Of a stretch of 64,000 bases of DNA, positions 46,484 to 55,921 are shown in pieces. The DNA is taken from contig JADJNF010000009.1 in NCBI GenBank assembly GCA_016714445.1, forward strand, positions 434,001 to 498,000, read 5' to 3'. Within the stretch, counting starts at the first letter, position 1, and each line of letters begins with the position of its first letter. A program made the position numbers and the translations under genes. The notes under the pieces are model-generated. The model was not told the origin of the DNA. It saw only the letters and a list, made by a program, of their open reading frames with translations, and made no database searches. The DNA is from Saprospiraceae bacterium (GTDB taxonomy: Bacteria > Bacteroidota > Bacteroidia > Chitinophagales > Saprospiraceae).

Positions 46484-46828
46484 TTAGTTGTTCATTGGCA
46501 CTACATTTCTGACCTCAACATGTCCGCCAATATTTAGTATCGGGCACCCTTCAGCCAGTTTCATGGCCTCATCCATATTGGCCGCTTTTACAATGATGTA
46601 ACCTCCAACAATTTCTTTTACTTCTGCATAAGGTCCGTCTGTGATGACATGGTTTGGCTTCAGCGTTTTTCCTTCGAAACCCAAACGGTTTGTACTCAAA
46701 AATTTCCCCTGAGCTGCTATCCCACCGATCCAATCCTGCCATTGTTTGATGCTTGCCTGCATTTGTTCTGGTGATGGTTTAAACGATGGATTGTAATCGT
46801 TTCTGAAAATCATCATAAATTCTGTCAT
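46484..46828 (-). CDS. YCII-related (DGPF) protein, partner of the ECF42-like factor
   Basis: 114 residues. FMMIFRNDYNPSF opening, MQASIKQWQDWIGGIAAQGKFLS in the middle and DGPYAEVKEIVGGYIIVKAANMDEAMKLAEGCP near the end; the DGPY stands at the family's DGPF position. These small ferredoxin-like-fold proteins are the regular targets and neighbours of ECF42 sigma factors. It is the first gene of a two-gene operon. Confidence 0.9.
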   Translation of the reverse strand: MTEFMMIFRNDYNPSFKPSPEQMQASIKQWQDWIGGIAAQGKFLSTNRLGFEGKTLKPNHVITDGPYAEVKEIVGGYIIVKAANMDEAMKLAEGCPILNIGGHVEVRNVVPMNN

Positions 46829-47743
46829 TTTTTATTGCTTTAGATGGTTAAACCCGGATTATCCAACAGAAAATCTATTCCGTCTTAAAAATACTTCAAA
46901 ATAAGGGTCCGCATAGACGGATTGTTTTCCTTCACTCACCATAGTGGTAACTATGCAGCGTTCACACAATTACTTATTTTATTGTACTTTCAAGCCTCAT
47001 AACGAAGTTCTACTGAATAATTCGCGCTAAAATTATTTGTTTACAACTCTATGACGATGGAAGAATGCTGAATTGGACACATTGCACTGATTTATTTTTC
47101 TGTGGTCATTTATTACTGATATTTTCATGATGAGTTCTTTCAGAAGTGTTCAATTTTTTGAAAGTGTTCTATTCTGAAGTAATGTCAATCCTTATTTACA
47201 AACTATACCTTCGGAAGTAGCGGCTTACTATTGTTCATTTGAGTCTTCACGTGAATCCAAAGTATCCAGGTCAGAATCAGAGTGCGTATAATATTCTGCA
47301 CAAATATTTAAACGCCTTGCTACCCTGGACCGACTTTGTAGGAGGGCTCATTCCCTAAATAGAGCCCTGACTTTTTACTTAATTTTTCATTTAGGATCTG
47401 AAACGACGCAATCCAGTAGGATGCGGTTCCTTCTCTATCTCATGCTTTTTTAGCATTCGATTTGCTTTGCAACCGTTCAGTCATCCTTCAGGCCTGTCAG
47501 GTCCAAAGCGACCTGGGGTCGGGCCTGTCAGGTTCGTAGCATCCTGAGGTAAATTGATGAAATACTCCATCCAGTCAAATTCTAAAAAGTACTGTTTGCT
47601 CGTTTTCATTCTTATCCTGAAAGAAGTGCAATATGTTTTACATACAGATATTCCGGTGTCAAAGAATATGTGGCACATATTTTACTATTTTTTTATATTT
47701 AATTCCTTTTTAGGTTTTTGGCTAAAACAGTGTTTTTTTATGG
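46829..47743. other. Gene-free stretch with short repeated words
   Basis: No convincing gene. Near 47488-47556, GGCCTGTCAGGTYC occurs twice, each close to an ATCCT word (start ATCCTTCAGGCC, end GCATCCTGAGG). A G/C stem AGGGCTC with GAGCCCT lies at 47343-47368. The content resembles decayed repeat DNA of the following accessory region. Confidence 0.45.
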
Positions 47744-48640
47744 TTACTCCAATAATCTTAAACCATTCAAATTTGCTTTGCAGTTTTTCAAAAACTCATA
47801 GGATAACTTATCTGCATGACAATCGATAAACTCAACACGTTTTAAATCACAATACTTGAAGAAACTATTTTTAATTGTTGCATTTTTAAAAATTACTTTG
47901 GAAAATGCACAACTTGAAAAAGAGCAATCTTCCATTAATCCAATAAAAGTAATTTCAGTAAATTGGGTGTCTTTAAATGAAGCATGTTGCCAATTTGTGT
48001 TTTCAATTTTGTTATTACGAAATTCTGATGTTGAAATTTCGATCCCTGATAAATTAGCATTAGAAAAATCACAGTTCCTTACTTCACTTCCATCTATTAA
48101 AGCATCTATAAATGAAGCGTTTACAAACGAGTTGAATTTTATATCTGAACCATAAAATCTACTATTTCTTAGTTTAGCATTAACAAAATCACATTCCTTA
48201 ATACTATTCCCCTTGAAAGTAATATCTGATAAATCTGCCTCAATTAGTTTACACTTTTTAAAACTGGAACCGCTTAGTTTACCATTTATATTCTTAATAC
48301 CTGAAAAATCTGCATCCATATAGTTTTCTCCAGACATATTCCAATTGAGCCCCATATTATCCTTAAATTTGGAAAATATGCCATCATCTACCTTACTCAC
48401 TTTGGTTACAATTTCTTTTTCTATTGTTTGAAAGCTGTCGGAAAAATAGTTCAAATCAACTCCAAAAATTTCAGCCAACCGATTTAACGTAGTTATGTCG
48501 GGCATAGATTCACCACGTTCCCATTTACCTACTGCTTGCGGACTAATTGAAACTTTTAGAGCAAGGTCTGCTTGTGAAAGATTTATGTTCTTTCTTGCTG
48601 TGGCAATCTTGTTGCCAATCATTGTTGCATTTAACGTCAT
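47744..48640 (-). CDS. XRE-family HTH fused to a pentapeptide-repeat protein
   Basis: 298 residues. HTH_3 domain at about 8-65 (IGNKIATARKNINLSQADLALKVSISPQAVGKWERGESMPDITTLNRLAEIFGV). A linker of about 40 residues follows, then about 180 residues of pentapeptide repeats (FSGIKNINGKLSGSSFKKCKLIEADLSD, FVNASFIDALIDGSEVRNCDFSNANLSG) forming a right-handed beta-helix. DNA-binding proteins with such tails exist, and pentapeptide helices can mimic DNA. It is the first gene of the repeat-rich accessory region. A promoter box lies 25 nt upstream. Confidence 0.87.
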   Translation of the reverse strand: MTLNATMIGNKIATARKNINLSQADLALKVSISPQAVGKWERGESMPDITTLNRLAEIFGVDLNYFSDSFQTIEKEIVTKVSKVDDGIFSKFKDNMGLNWNMSGENYMDADFSGIKNINGKLSGSSFKKCKLIEADLSDITFKGNSIKECDFVNAKLRNSRFYGSDIKFNSFVNASFIDALIDGSEVRNCDFSNANLSGIEISTSEFRNNKIENTNWQHASFKDTQFTEITFIGLMEDCSFSSCAFSKVIFKNATIKNSFFKYCDLKRVEFIDCHADKLSYEFLKNCKANLNGLRLLE

Positions 48641-48664
48641 GTTTTTATGTTATTAGTGATGCTG

Positions 48665-48672
48665 CAAAATTA
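48665..48672 (-). promoter_or_regulatory. TAnnTTTG promoter box for the XRE-pentapeptide gene
   Basis: TAATTTTG on the minus strand, with about 18 nt between the expected transcript start and ATG 48640. Confidence 0.5.
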
Positions 48673-48839
48673 AACTGTCCGGCAGGCAAACTATAAATTT
48701 TTCCGCTACTTGAAGTTGTAAACGCACTAATTGTAGTTGTTATTTGACAACCAATGGTTGTTTTATGTGCAATCTTTCATTCTTTAGTCTGTTTCACTAA
48801 ATTATTAGTATTAAAGAATTCAGGATTAGTGTTGGTGTT

Positions 48840-49050
48840 CAGCACAAAGGTAAGTTAAAAACTTGTCCGTCCTTTGTGGAAGGTCATTATCAGGAATAAG
48901 GATAATGCTTTCAATTGAATGGGCTCTCAATGCTATCTTTTGGCTTAATTTAATGTCAAATATAATCAGGATGATTTTCGAATGTTATCTATCCATGACT
49001 ACACATAAATTATACTATTAAAGCCTTTGTATTCATTGACATTGTTTTGT
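48840..49050. repeat. Long dispersed repeat, copy A (partial)
   Basis: Shares ATAATGCTTTCAATTGAATG, then TTAATTTAATGTCAAATATA, ATCAGGATGATTTTCGAATG and ACACATAAATTATACTA with the other copies. It lacks the distal half (the TTTCACC hairpin). It ends at the 3' side of the minus-strand gene at 49063. Confidence 0.7.
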
Positions 49051-49062
49051 AGCTAACATTGT

Positions 49063-49452
49063 TTAAATTACACCATAAATTAGAAAAGTTCCTATTAAAA
49101 AAGAGCATGGAGAAATTAGTTGAAAGTAAAATGGTTTAAAATTGTCTGCAATTTTTAATGAAAAATTATGGTGAATTGTACGAGGAATAAAGAATAGCAC
49201 AAGAGTTGAGATAAGCATTATCCAACCATAAAATTTGAATATATTGGGATATTTGGCAAAATCTGAACATATAATCATAGCTGACGCTGGAATTAGTCGT
49301 AGAGTTATTTCAATATAGTTTATTAAATTAGTACTAGCCATTTTTCTAAAAATCAGATTGACTTTTTTCGGTTCTAAAAGCATAAGAAATCCAACAAAAA
49401 TAATGAATATTCCAAATGCGATAACTGTCCATTTTGCAAATATGTCTATCAT
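49063..49452 (-). CDS. Small hypothetical membrane protein
   Basis: 129 residues, four helices: FAKWTVIAFGIFIIFVGFLML, YIEITLRLIPASAMIICSDF, FYGWIMLISTLVLFFIPRTI and FQLISPCSFLIGTFLIYGVI. No family named. It is a single gene flanked on both sides by copies of the long dispersed repeat. Confidence 0.65.
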   Translation of the reverse strand: MIDIFAKWTVIAFGIFIIFVGFLMLLEPKKVNLIFRKMASTNLINYIEITLRLIPASAMIICSDFAKYPNIFKFYGWIMLISTLVLFFIPRTIHHNFSLKIADNFKPFYFQLISPCSFLIGTFLIYGVI

Positions 49453-49477
49453 TTTATCTGTTTTTTAATTGTTTGCA

Positions 49478-50040
49478 CTGAAGTTGATAGGGTGGCCGCT
49501 TACACAAAAGAAAGTTGATAAAAGCCTTACTACAAAAACCGGAAATGGCAAATTTTTCCAAAGGCTCCAACAACATTTCAAGTTTCATCGCGTAAGTAAT
49601 TTTACCCACAGGAAAAACATTGCTGAATATAAGAATAACGCTTTCATTTAAATGGACTCTCAATGGTGTCTTTTTGTTTAATTTAATGTCAAATATAATC
49701 AGGATATATTATTTCAGGATGATTTTCGGAAGTTTTCTGGCGATGGCACCATATAAAATATACTACCAATGCTTTATGTTCAACATGCTTAGAACTAAGT
49801 AATAGTCAAAGTGCCTGTTGATGTCCCTTTTTTATACGAATAATCACGTGCGTGCCTGTGAAGGGTTTTCACCCTGTCGGATTTATCTATCCAACGTGAT
49901 TAAAAGTCTTGCCCCGCTATCTGTTTTCAGTAAATTCCGTCCTCCCGCTTCGGGCCGGATAAATTCAACAGGGCGTTCATTGCATGTCCGATGGACAAGA
50001 CGAACCCTTATTTGCCAGGCACAGTGCTTCTTCTTGGTTT
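49478..50040. repeat. Long dispersed repeat, copy B
   Basis: About 560 bp and one of the fullest copies. From left: CTTACACAAAAGAAAGTTGA, ATAACGCTTTCATTTAAATG, AATTTAATGTCAAATATAAT, TTTCAGGATGATTTTCGGAA, CTATCCAACGTGATTAAAAG and the distal TTCAACAGGGCGTTCATTGC. It ends directly at the stop codon of the minus-strand gene at 50042. Confidence 0.75.
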
Positions 50041-50041
50041 G

Positions 50042-50500
50042 TCAGTAACTCCACATTCTTAGTCCTATCCAATCATAGTGAAAATAGAAAATGACTAAGC
50101 ATATTAACCATGTCGTGGTTACTAATAAATACCACTTTGTCCATTTGTTTGTTATTTGTCCAAACCTTTTAATTGTCATAATAAAACCTGCAATACTCAA
50201 TACAGCAAACAAAATTGTACCAATACAAAATGTAACTGTGTAAAAATTTACTGTCCCCATTAATTGAACTTTGGTGCCAAGATATGCAAGTGATGCAAAA
50301 GCTATAATTAAAGACAGTACACCAAAAGTCGAAATGCTTCTTTTAAAATATTCTTTCCAGGAAAGTTTATTAAATAGTGCTTTCATTAGCCAAAATATTG
50401 AACTTAGGAAAAGTAATATTCCGCAGACCAAACCACCCAAAACCAAAATTCGGTAAAGTAATACTTTTGCAAACGATGTCTTTTCAAAATATGCCCCCAC
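50042..50500 (-). CDS. Membrane C-terminus of the beta-lactamase-family protein, out of frame
   Basis: A frame of 152 codons opening with GTG at 50500, encoding four membrane helices (LLYRILVLGGLVCGILLFLSSIFWLM, VLSLIIAFASLAYLG, FYTVTFCIGTILFAVLSIAGFIM, WYLLVTTTWLICLVIFYF). Its first residues GAYFEKTSFAKV continue the DEWG end of the serine beta-lactamase frame upstream. This is the C-terminal membrane part common to such Bacteroidota proteins rather than an independent gene. One missing base in the G5 run (plus-strand C5 at 50494-50498) explains the split. Confidence 0.65.
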   Translation of the reverse strand: MGAYFEKTSFAKVLLYRILVLGGLVCGILLFLSSIFWLMKALFNKLSWKEYFKRSISTFGVLSLIIAFASLAYLGTKVQLMGTVNFYTVTFCIGTILFAVLSIAGFIMTIKRFGQITNKWTKWYLLVTTTWLICLVIFYFHYDWIGLRMWSY

Positions 50501-51894
50501 TCATCCAGACTTTTTTTACCTTCATCATTTGTTGTAAATAAAAACGAGGGTAAGTTGTTATTTGGTTTTTTAAAGATTGATGATGTTACAGGCAATATAA
50601 CCCGGTCTGGTCGCTTAAATCCATATGAGTATAAACTATCTCCTCTCCATTCAATGTGGTAGCCGTGAAATAATTCTTCTAAATACTTGTCTAATATTTC
50701 GAATCGAGGTGATTTAAGTTGGTAGTAACCTTCATAGCTCTTTAATACTTCTCTTTCTACAGAAATCGTAGGGATAGATTTTTGATGTTGTAAAGATTGG
50801 GTAAGATAGGTAACTAATATGTCATCATAATATCCTGTATTGGTAGCACATATGACAAATCCTACTCCTAATTCCCTATTATAAGCATATCTTGAGTTAA
50901 AACCAATACTTGCACCATCGTGTCCAAAAAACGGATACTTGTAACTTAAAAAGTCAACATTTAATCCTTTCCCATATCCCGTTTTTAAACCTGATTTTGC
51001 CGGTATTGAACTTTCGGGAATCTCCATTTGCTCGACTATAGAATAAAGGGTTGGCAGATTATCAATGTTTCCATTTTTGATCATAAACTGAACAAATTTT
51101 GCCATATCTGTTGCACAGGAATAAAGCGCACCTGCACCTTTCCCGTACATAAGCAAAAAAGGAAGTTTGTCAAACTTTATTCCGTTCCATTCATAGGGGT
51201 TTGCATAAGCTGAATCAGGTTGAGTTGGTGTAATAAAACAACTGTTTGTCATTCCTATAGGTTCTAAAATTTCAGTTGTTAAATAGTCTTCATATTTTGA
51301 ACCTGACAACTTCTCAATTAAGTAGCCCAAGACATTGTAACCAATATTTGAATATGCTTTTCGTTCACCTGGTTGCCATCTGCAATACATTGAGTTTTTA
51401 CATTTTTCAATTGCTTGTAGTTCTGTCAGGTTCAAATCGTTGTTCCAAAAAGTATTAAACCGAAGGTCGTCAAAACCCGATGTATGTTCTAAAAGGTGAA
51501 TAATTTTAACAGGATTTGTTTTTTCCCATTTGTTGGTAAAAACTATTTCAGGTGCAATTTTAGCCAGGTTGTCATAGAGTGAAAGTTTGCCTTGTTTAAC
51601 TAATTTCATTATGGCTAATGCCGTAAATGTTTTAGTAATTGAAGCCATTGGAAAAAGTGTCTGACCCGTAGCTTTTAGTTTTGTGTCAATATTTGCAAAG
51701 CCAAAACCCTTTGAAAAAAGTATGGAGTCTTTGGTAACTACTGCCAGCATTAAAGAGCTTTGATGCTCATTAATCAAAATTTTATTTATAGTGTCCTGTA
51801 ATTGAGTAATTGTTTTTATTGATGTCTGTGCAGGGAGTTTGAAAAGGCATAAACAAAAAAACAAGGTTATTAAAATCAGTCTTTTCTTAGTCAT
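50404..51894 (-). CDS. Serine beta-lactamase-family (class C-like) hydrolase, frameshifted near the 3' end
   Basis: Start chosen at ATG 51894 (MTKKRLILITLFFCLCLFKL), the signal peptide; the frame upstream belongs to another gene. The nucleophile motif SxxK is ASITKTF at about residues 82-88, the Tyr motif is YSNIGYNVLG, and the closing motif HDGAS occurs near residue 310. Domain end FLFTTNDEGKKSLDEWG, after which the frame turns to nonsense (HILKRHRLQKYYF) before the stop. Restoring one G puts it into the membrane frame at 50042-50500, giving a protein of about 617 residues. As written, it lacks the membrane tail. Confidence 0.78.
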   Translation of the reverse strand: MTKKRLILITLFFCLCLFKLPAQTSIKTITQLQDTINKILINEHQSSLMLAVVTKDSILFSKGFGFANIDTKLKATGQTLFPMASITKTFTALAIMKLVKQGKLSLYDNLAKIAPEIVFTNKWEKTNPVKIIHLLEHTSGFDDLRFNTFWNNDLNLTELQAIEKCKNSMYCRWQPGERKAYSNIGYNVLGYLIEKLSGSKYEDYLTTEILEPIGMTNSCFITPTQPDSAYANPYEWNGIKFDKLPFLLMYGKGAGALYSCATDMAKFVQFMIKNGNIDNLPTLYSIVEQMEIPESSIPAKSGLKTGYGKGLNVDFLSYKYPFFGHDGASIGFNSRYAYNRELGVGFVICATNTGYYDDILVTYLTQSLQHQKSIPTISVEREVLKSYEGYYQLKSPRFEILDKYLEELFHGYHIEWRGDSLYSYGFKRPDRVILPVTSSIFKKPNNNLPSFLFTTNDEGKKSLDEWGHILKRHRLQKYYFTEFWFWVVWSAEYYFS

Positions 51895-52069
51895 AATATT
51901 TGTCTTTAATTTTGTCTTGTAATAGAAATAAAAATCCAAATGCGAGGTAAATTAATGGCACTATTATTTTACTTCTTTGTCTTTTCTTTTTAATATGGGC
52001 AGACTTTGACGCAACAAAAAGTTGATGTGTCAAGAAGTCGCATTCGTCAATTTTATAATCTATCGTCAT
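51887..52069 (-). pseudogene. N-terminal fragment of a YcxB-like membrane protein
   Basis: 60 codons. MTIDYKIDECDFLTHQL, VASKSAHIKKKRQRSK and IIVPLIYLAFGFLFLLQDK match the start of YcxB-like proteins, which normally run to about 150-170 residues. The frame stops right after the first membrane helix, in the 8 nt that overlap the start of the beta-lactamase gene. The remaining two thirds of the protein is absent from the window. Either a recombination junction or a very short surviving membrane peptide. Confidence 0.6.
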
Positions 52070-52085
52070 TGTCTTGTACTATTGG

Positions 52086-52163
52086 GCATTAGCACCGGCT
52101 TCGATTTACGATAGCAGCTCCTTATAGGGGATGCTATCAATACATCGTTTGTTAGCATCGGTG
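52086..52163. repeat. attC-like palindrome, site 3 (weakest)
   Basis: Inner hairpin GATAGCAGCTCC with GGGGATGCTATC, flanked by CATTAGCACCGG on the left and GTTAGCATCGGTG on the right. It lies just 3' of the minus-strand T9SS gene. The core-site pairing is imperfect, so it is less sure than the other two. Confidence 0.4.
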
Positions 52164-52195
52164 ATTAGTAACTTTCATTTTTATGATGTTATTCA

Positions 52196-55100
52196 TTAAA
52201 TCTTTATAAAACTGGAACTATATATTTCCTTAGAAATCTGACTCTTTAAGGTAATAATATACTGACCTGTGGTCAAGTGATTAATATTAATTTTAATGTT
52301 TTCCGAAGTGGTGATTATTCCTTTAGAAACTACATTGCCAGCCATGTCATATATTTCAAATCTTGCCTTTGAAAACGGAATATCTTTCAAAATAATATCA
52401 TTAAATGAAGGGTTTGGCACTATCGTAAAGCTTGGTTTTATGGATGGATCTATTGATGACGGCTCTACTATGTTAGTAATGATCTTTTCTGTAACAATTG
52501 GTGCATTATAATCAAAATATATTGAGGCCTTATTAGCTATAACACTTCCTTTTGCTACATTCTGATTTAATTTAAGTTTAAACGTAACATACCCTTGAGA
52601 TAACTCTTCACTTACGGTACTATCAGGTAAATTTATATTTGCAAACTTTACTTCTAAAACCCTGCCATCCTTAATTTGCCATTCACATGGATGTGAATAT
52701 GACAAAATATCTATGGAATTTGGGTCTAAGGTCATCTCAAAGGTATCCCGCAATATGACAAATTCTGCCGGATAATTTCCAGTGTTTTGAAATCTGATGG
52801 TGTATAATAATTCTTGGTTTAATATATTTTGGTCATATATTATATCTGCATTAGGATGAACGGATTTATCATTCGGGTCAAAAGAACCTCTGATTGTATC
52901 AATCAAATTATAAGAATTATTTGATGAATCTATGTCAATATTATTCTTTAACTCAACATATGAAGTCAAACTAATAATATCTCCAATATTAGAGTTTACT
53001 TCGGTTTCAAAAATCAGTGTTATAATTTTACTATCTCTTCCATTGAGAAAAATGTCTTCATAAGATAAATTATTGCCACTAAGACTATAGGGAGAATAAC
53101 TGGAATTTTTTAAAGTAAGCTTGTCATCAAAAATAAGACCAACACGTATTATCCTATCGTTATAGGACAAATTTTCGAGATATAGATCAATTACAGTGTT
53201 AAATCCAGGTCTAAATACAAAGGGGCTCAGAATTTTTATACCTACATCATTTACTTCTTTATCAAAAGAAATACCTAATTGGATCGGATTTGAATTATTG
53301 CTGATTAAAATTGGTCCATTTGTCGCTGTGGAATATTGGGGTTCAATGATCTCAATTTTATTGTCTGCAATATCTTTTGTGATCAATGAAAATTGCCCAA
53401 GCTCATTTGTTGGCTTAATGATATTATTAACCGTTGATCTTACATGAATATTTTTTAACAGATTTTCATTGAGTTCTTTTATACCGTTCTGATTGACATC
53501 CTCAAATACTTCACCAAATACATGTATAGCATTTAATTCACTTAAAGGTCTCTTGTAAATATGCCCATAAGTACCTACATAAATATATTCATCGTCTATT
53601 TCAATTGAGCTTATATTCTTCGTTTCCAGACCTTCATTGAATGTATCCCAATTTTTACCTTCATCAAATGATACAAAAAGTCCCTCACCTATTCCGCCAA
53701 CAAACAGTGTATTTTTATAGTGTTCAAAACAAATTGTGTTAGCATTATAATGAGTTTTAATTGTAAATGGAAGTGGGATTAATTCGGCGGTATTTAATGC
53801 TTTATTGTATTTGTAAATTAATTCATTTTTCTTATAATAAATATTGTCATTTTCATCAACAGATGCATATGCCCCACCTGCATCAGGGTCGTAGACGGTA
53901 TAATTCACTCCATCTTTTGAGACATACCATGTTGTATTATATCCCGAATTAACTAAAATATTGTTGTTAGAATAGTTTGCACTAAATCTTCCAACTCCAT
54001 CCTGCCTATCAATAACTTTCCAACTCTCCCCGTAATTATCAGAAACATATAGACTGTCAAATAAGTAACAGACAAATATTAAATCATTGATACCATAAAT
54101 ATCATCATTCGCTCCCACTTTTCGATATGGAAATTTCGATTTTTTAAATAATTGTCCACCAATTGTCGTTATCTCAATGGAATCTGTGGGCTTGCTTTTA
54201 TCATATTTAAGTATCAAATTATCATTTAAGAAAAAAGTACTCCCCCTTCCGTTATCTAAGACATCCCAGCCTTCATCAGGTAAATTGTAATAACTAATTG
54301 GATTGGTACCACTTATAATTTTTGCCCCGGATTTAAAAATAGAGCTATTTTTATTTCCAATCATATTATTGGTAATATTAACTCGAGTGCTGTCGGCCAA
54401 ATTCTGTTTGGAAAATAGATTTCCCCAATTATAATATACTATACCATTGTGAATTTTTATCGGATTATTACTCCAACTTGGATTTGGATTGACTTGCAGT
54501 GATATATAATTTGTACTATACCACCCATCCGTACTATACTTAAGTGAATATTTTTCATAAACGATGTTACCATCAAATGATATAGGATTATAATCAGAAA
54601 GGTTAAGATTAGTTAAGTTCAAATTTTCTTTATAAACTACCATCATTTCGTTGTCCAACTTATATAGCGTTATGTTGGCATTATATATTTCCATTAAAAA
54701 TAAAGTAGTCTCATTTCTGTACAACCGGTAATAATAATTACTACCCAGGTCAAACAATACTTCCGGATTCGTAAAATCTTTAGTCCTTACCAATTTCCTG
54801 TTTGGGGTAAGATAATAATGATAATTTTTGAAATGCAATATTCTATTATGAACTAAAATAAATGGAAAACTTTGATTTAAATGTTCAATAACCCTAAAAT
54901 TTGCTCCACGATCAGGACTCATAAAAACATCCGTGGTAGAGTAAATATATAGGGTATCATTAAATGATTCGAAGCCTTTAATGTCTCCCTGGCTATAAAA
55001 AACATCATCTTCAATTTGTGTCCAGGATTGACCGAAATTCTCGGACTTAAATATAACATTTCTATGATTTACGCTTAAATAAATAACTCCCTTATCGATA

Positions 55101-55333
55101 GATACATTGGTTAATTGCGATGGCAGATCATTACTTCCAGGAACAACACGCCAGGCATTGCCATCATTTACACTATAAAATAATGATGCTGACGTCAATG
55201 TATAAACAGTGTCATTAACAAACACAACATCGAGTACTTGACCTCCTCCAGGTCCACCCATATCCTGAAACTGAGCAATTAATGATATTGGTATAAAATA
55301 CAAAAAGGATATAAATACATTGATTATTCTCAT
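52196..55333 (-). CDS. Large secreted protein with exo-propeller repeats, DUF7619 and T9SS sorting signal
   Basis: 1,045 residues. Signal peptide 1-20 (ends PISLIAQ). Residues 22-620 are sortilin/VPS10-like blades with Asp-box-like SENFGQSWTQI, SPDRGANF, SDNYGESWKVI and SFDEGKNWDTF. A SdrD-type repeat (VFGEVFEDVNQNGIKELNE) follows, then a DUF7619 domain (GSFDPNDKSVHPN to KASIYFDYNAPIVTEKI), and a type A T9SS domain (IVPNPSFNDIILKD to IYSSSFIKI). It is exported to the surface. The function is unknown. Confidence 0.85.
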   Translation of the reverse strand: MRIINVFISFLYFIPISLIAQFQDMGGPGGGQVLDVVFVNDTVYTLTSASLFYSVNDGNAWRVVPGSNDLPSQLTNVSIDKGVIYLSVNHRNVIFKSENFGQSWTQIEDDVFYSQGDIKGFESFNDTLYIYSTTDVFMSPDRGANFRVIEHLNQSFPFILVHNRILHFKNYHYYLTPNRKLVRTKDFTNPEVLFDLGSNYYYRLYRNETTLFLMEIYNANITLYKLDNEMMVVYKENLNLTNLNLSDYNPISFDGNIVYEKYSLKYSTDGWYSTNYISLQVNPNPSWSNNPIKIHNGIVYYNWGNLFSKQNLADSTRVNITNNMIGNKNSSIFKSGAKIISGTNPISYYNLPDEGWDVLDNGRGSTFFLNDNLILKYDKSKPTDSIEITTIGGQLFKKSKFPYRKVGANDDIYGINDLIFVCYLFDSLYVSDNYGESWKVIDRQDGVGRFSANYSNNNILVNSGYNTTWYVSKDGVNYTVYDPDAGGAYASVDENDNIYYKKNELIYKYNKALNTAELIPLPFTIKTHYNANTICFEHYKNTLFVGGIGEGLFVSFDEGKNWDTFNEGLETKNISSIEIDDEYIYVGTYGHIYKRPLSELNAIHVFGEVFEDVNQNGIKELNENLLKNIHVRSTVNNIIKPTNELGQFSLITKDIADNKIEIIEPQYSTATNGPILISNNSNPIQLGISFDKEVNDVGIKILSPFVFRPGFNTVIDLYLENLSYNDRIIRVGLIFDDKLTLKNSSYSPYSLSGNNLSYEDIFLNGRDSKIITLIFETEVNSNIGDIISLTSYVELKNNIDIDSSNNSYNLIDTIRGSFDPNDKSVHPNADIIYDQNILNQELLYTIRFQNTGNYPAEFVILRDTFEMTLDPNSIDILSYSHPCEWQIKDGRVLEVKFANINLPDSTVSEELSQGYVTFKLKLNQNVAKGSVIANKASIYFDYNAPIVTEKIITNIVEPSSIDPSIKPSFTIVPNPSFNDIILKDIPFSKARFEIYDMAGNVVSKGIITTSENIKININHLTTGQYIITLKSQISKEIYSSSFIKI

Positions 55334-55387
55334 AATTAGTGTTTTGATAAATGTTATTTTAATTTCGGCTATATTTAAGATTCTTTA

Positions 55388-55918
55388 AAACAATCGATGG
55401 TTACACAAAAGAAAGTTGATGAAAGCCCTATTACCAAAGCCGGAAGTGTCTAATTTTTCCAAAGACTTCATCAACTATACCGTTGAAAGCCTGTCCGTCC
55501 TTTGACGGGAGGCCGGCATCAGGAATAAAGGTAACGCTTTCAATAAAATGGACTTTCAAATGGTGTCCTTTTTGTTTAATTTAATGTCAAATATAATCAG
55601 GATTTTTTATTTTAGGATGATTTTCGAGTGTTTTCTCACCATGGCAACACATAAATTATACTAAAAATTCTTTATAAGCAACACTTATAGGAATAAGAAT
55701 AGTCATTGCGCCTGTCGATGTCCCTATTTTATAAAAAAAATCACGTGAGTGCCTTTGGTGAGTTTTTCACCTAGTAGGATTAATCTATCCAACGTGGTGA
55801 AAGTCTGGCAGAGTTTATCCGACTGCACAGGCGGACTACCGAAGGTACAGTTCTCCGCCAGAGGCGGATTCATGGCTTGTGCTCCGCACACCACGAAAAC
55901 TTGGTTGTAATGTGCTGT
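55388..55918. repeat. Long dispersed repeat, copy C
   Basis: About 530 bp. GGTTACACAAAAGAAAGTTG, GGTAACGCTTTCAATAAAAT, AATTTAATGTCAAATATAAT, TTTTAGGATGATTTTCGAGT, then the stem TTTCACCTAGTAGGAT with ATCCAACGTGGTGAAA, and GGACTACCGAAGGTACAGTT to the end. It ends four bases before the stop codon of the minus-strand gene at 55922. Confidence 0.78.
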
Positions 55919-55921
55919 TTT

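Noticed and set aside
47343..47368. Stem AGGGCTC/GAGCCCT followed by CTTTTT as a plus-strand terminator
   Set aside because: No plus-strand gene lies upstream, so it has nothing to terminate. Left as part of the gene-free stretch.
48840..50040. Group II intron or retron in the repeat DNA
   Set aside because: No reverse transcriptase gene and no domain V-like hairpin; the shared hairpin is a simple TTTCACC/GGTGAAA stem.
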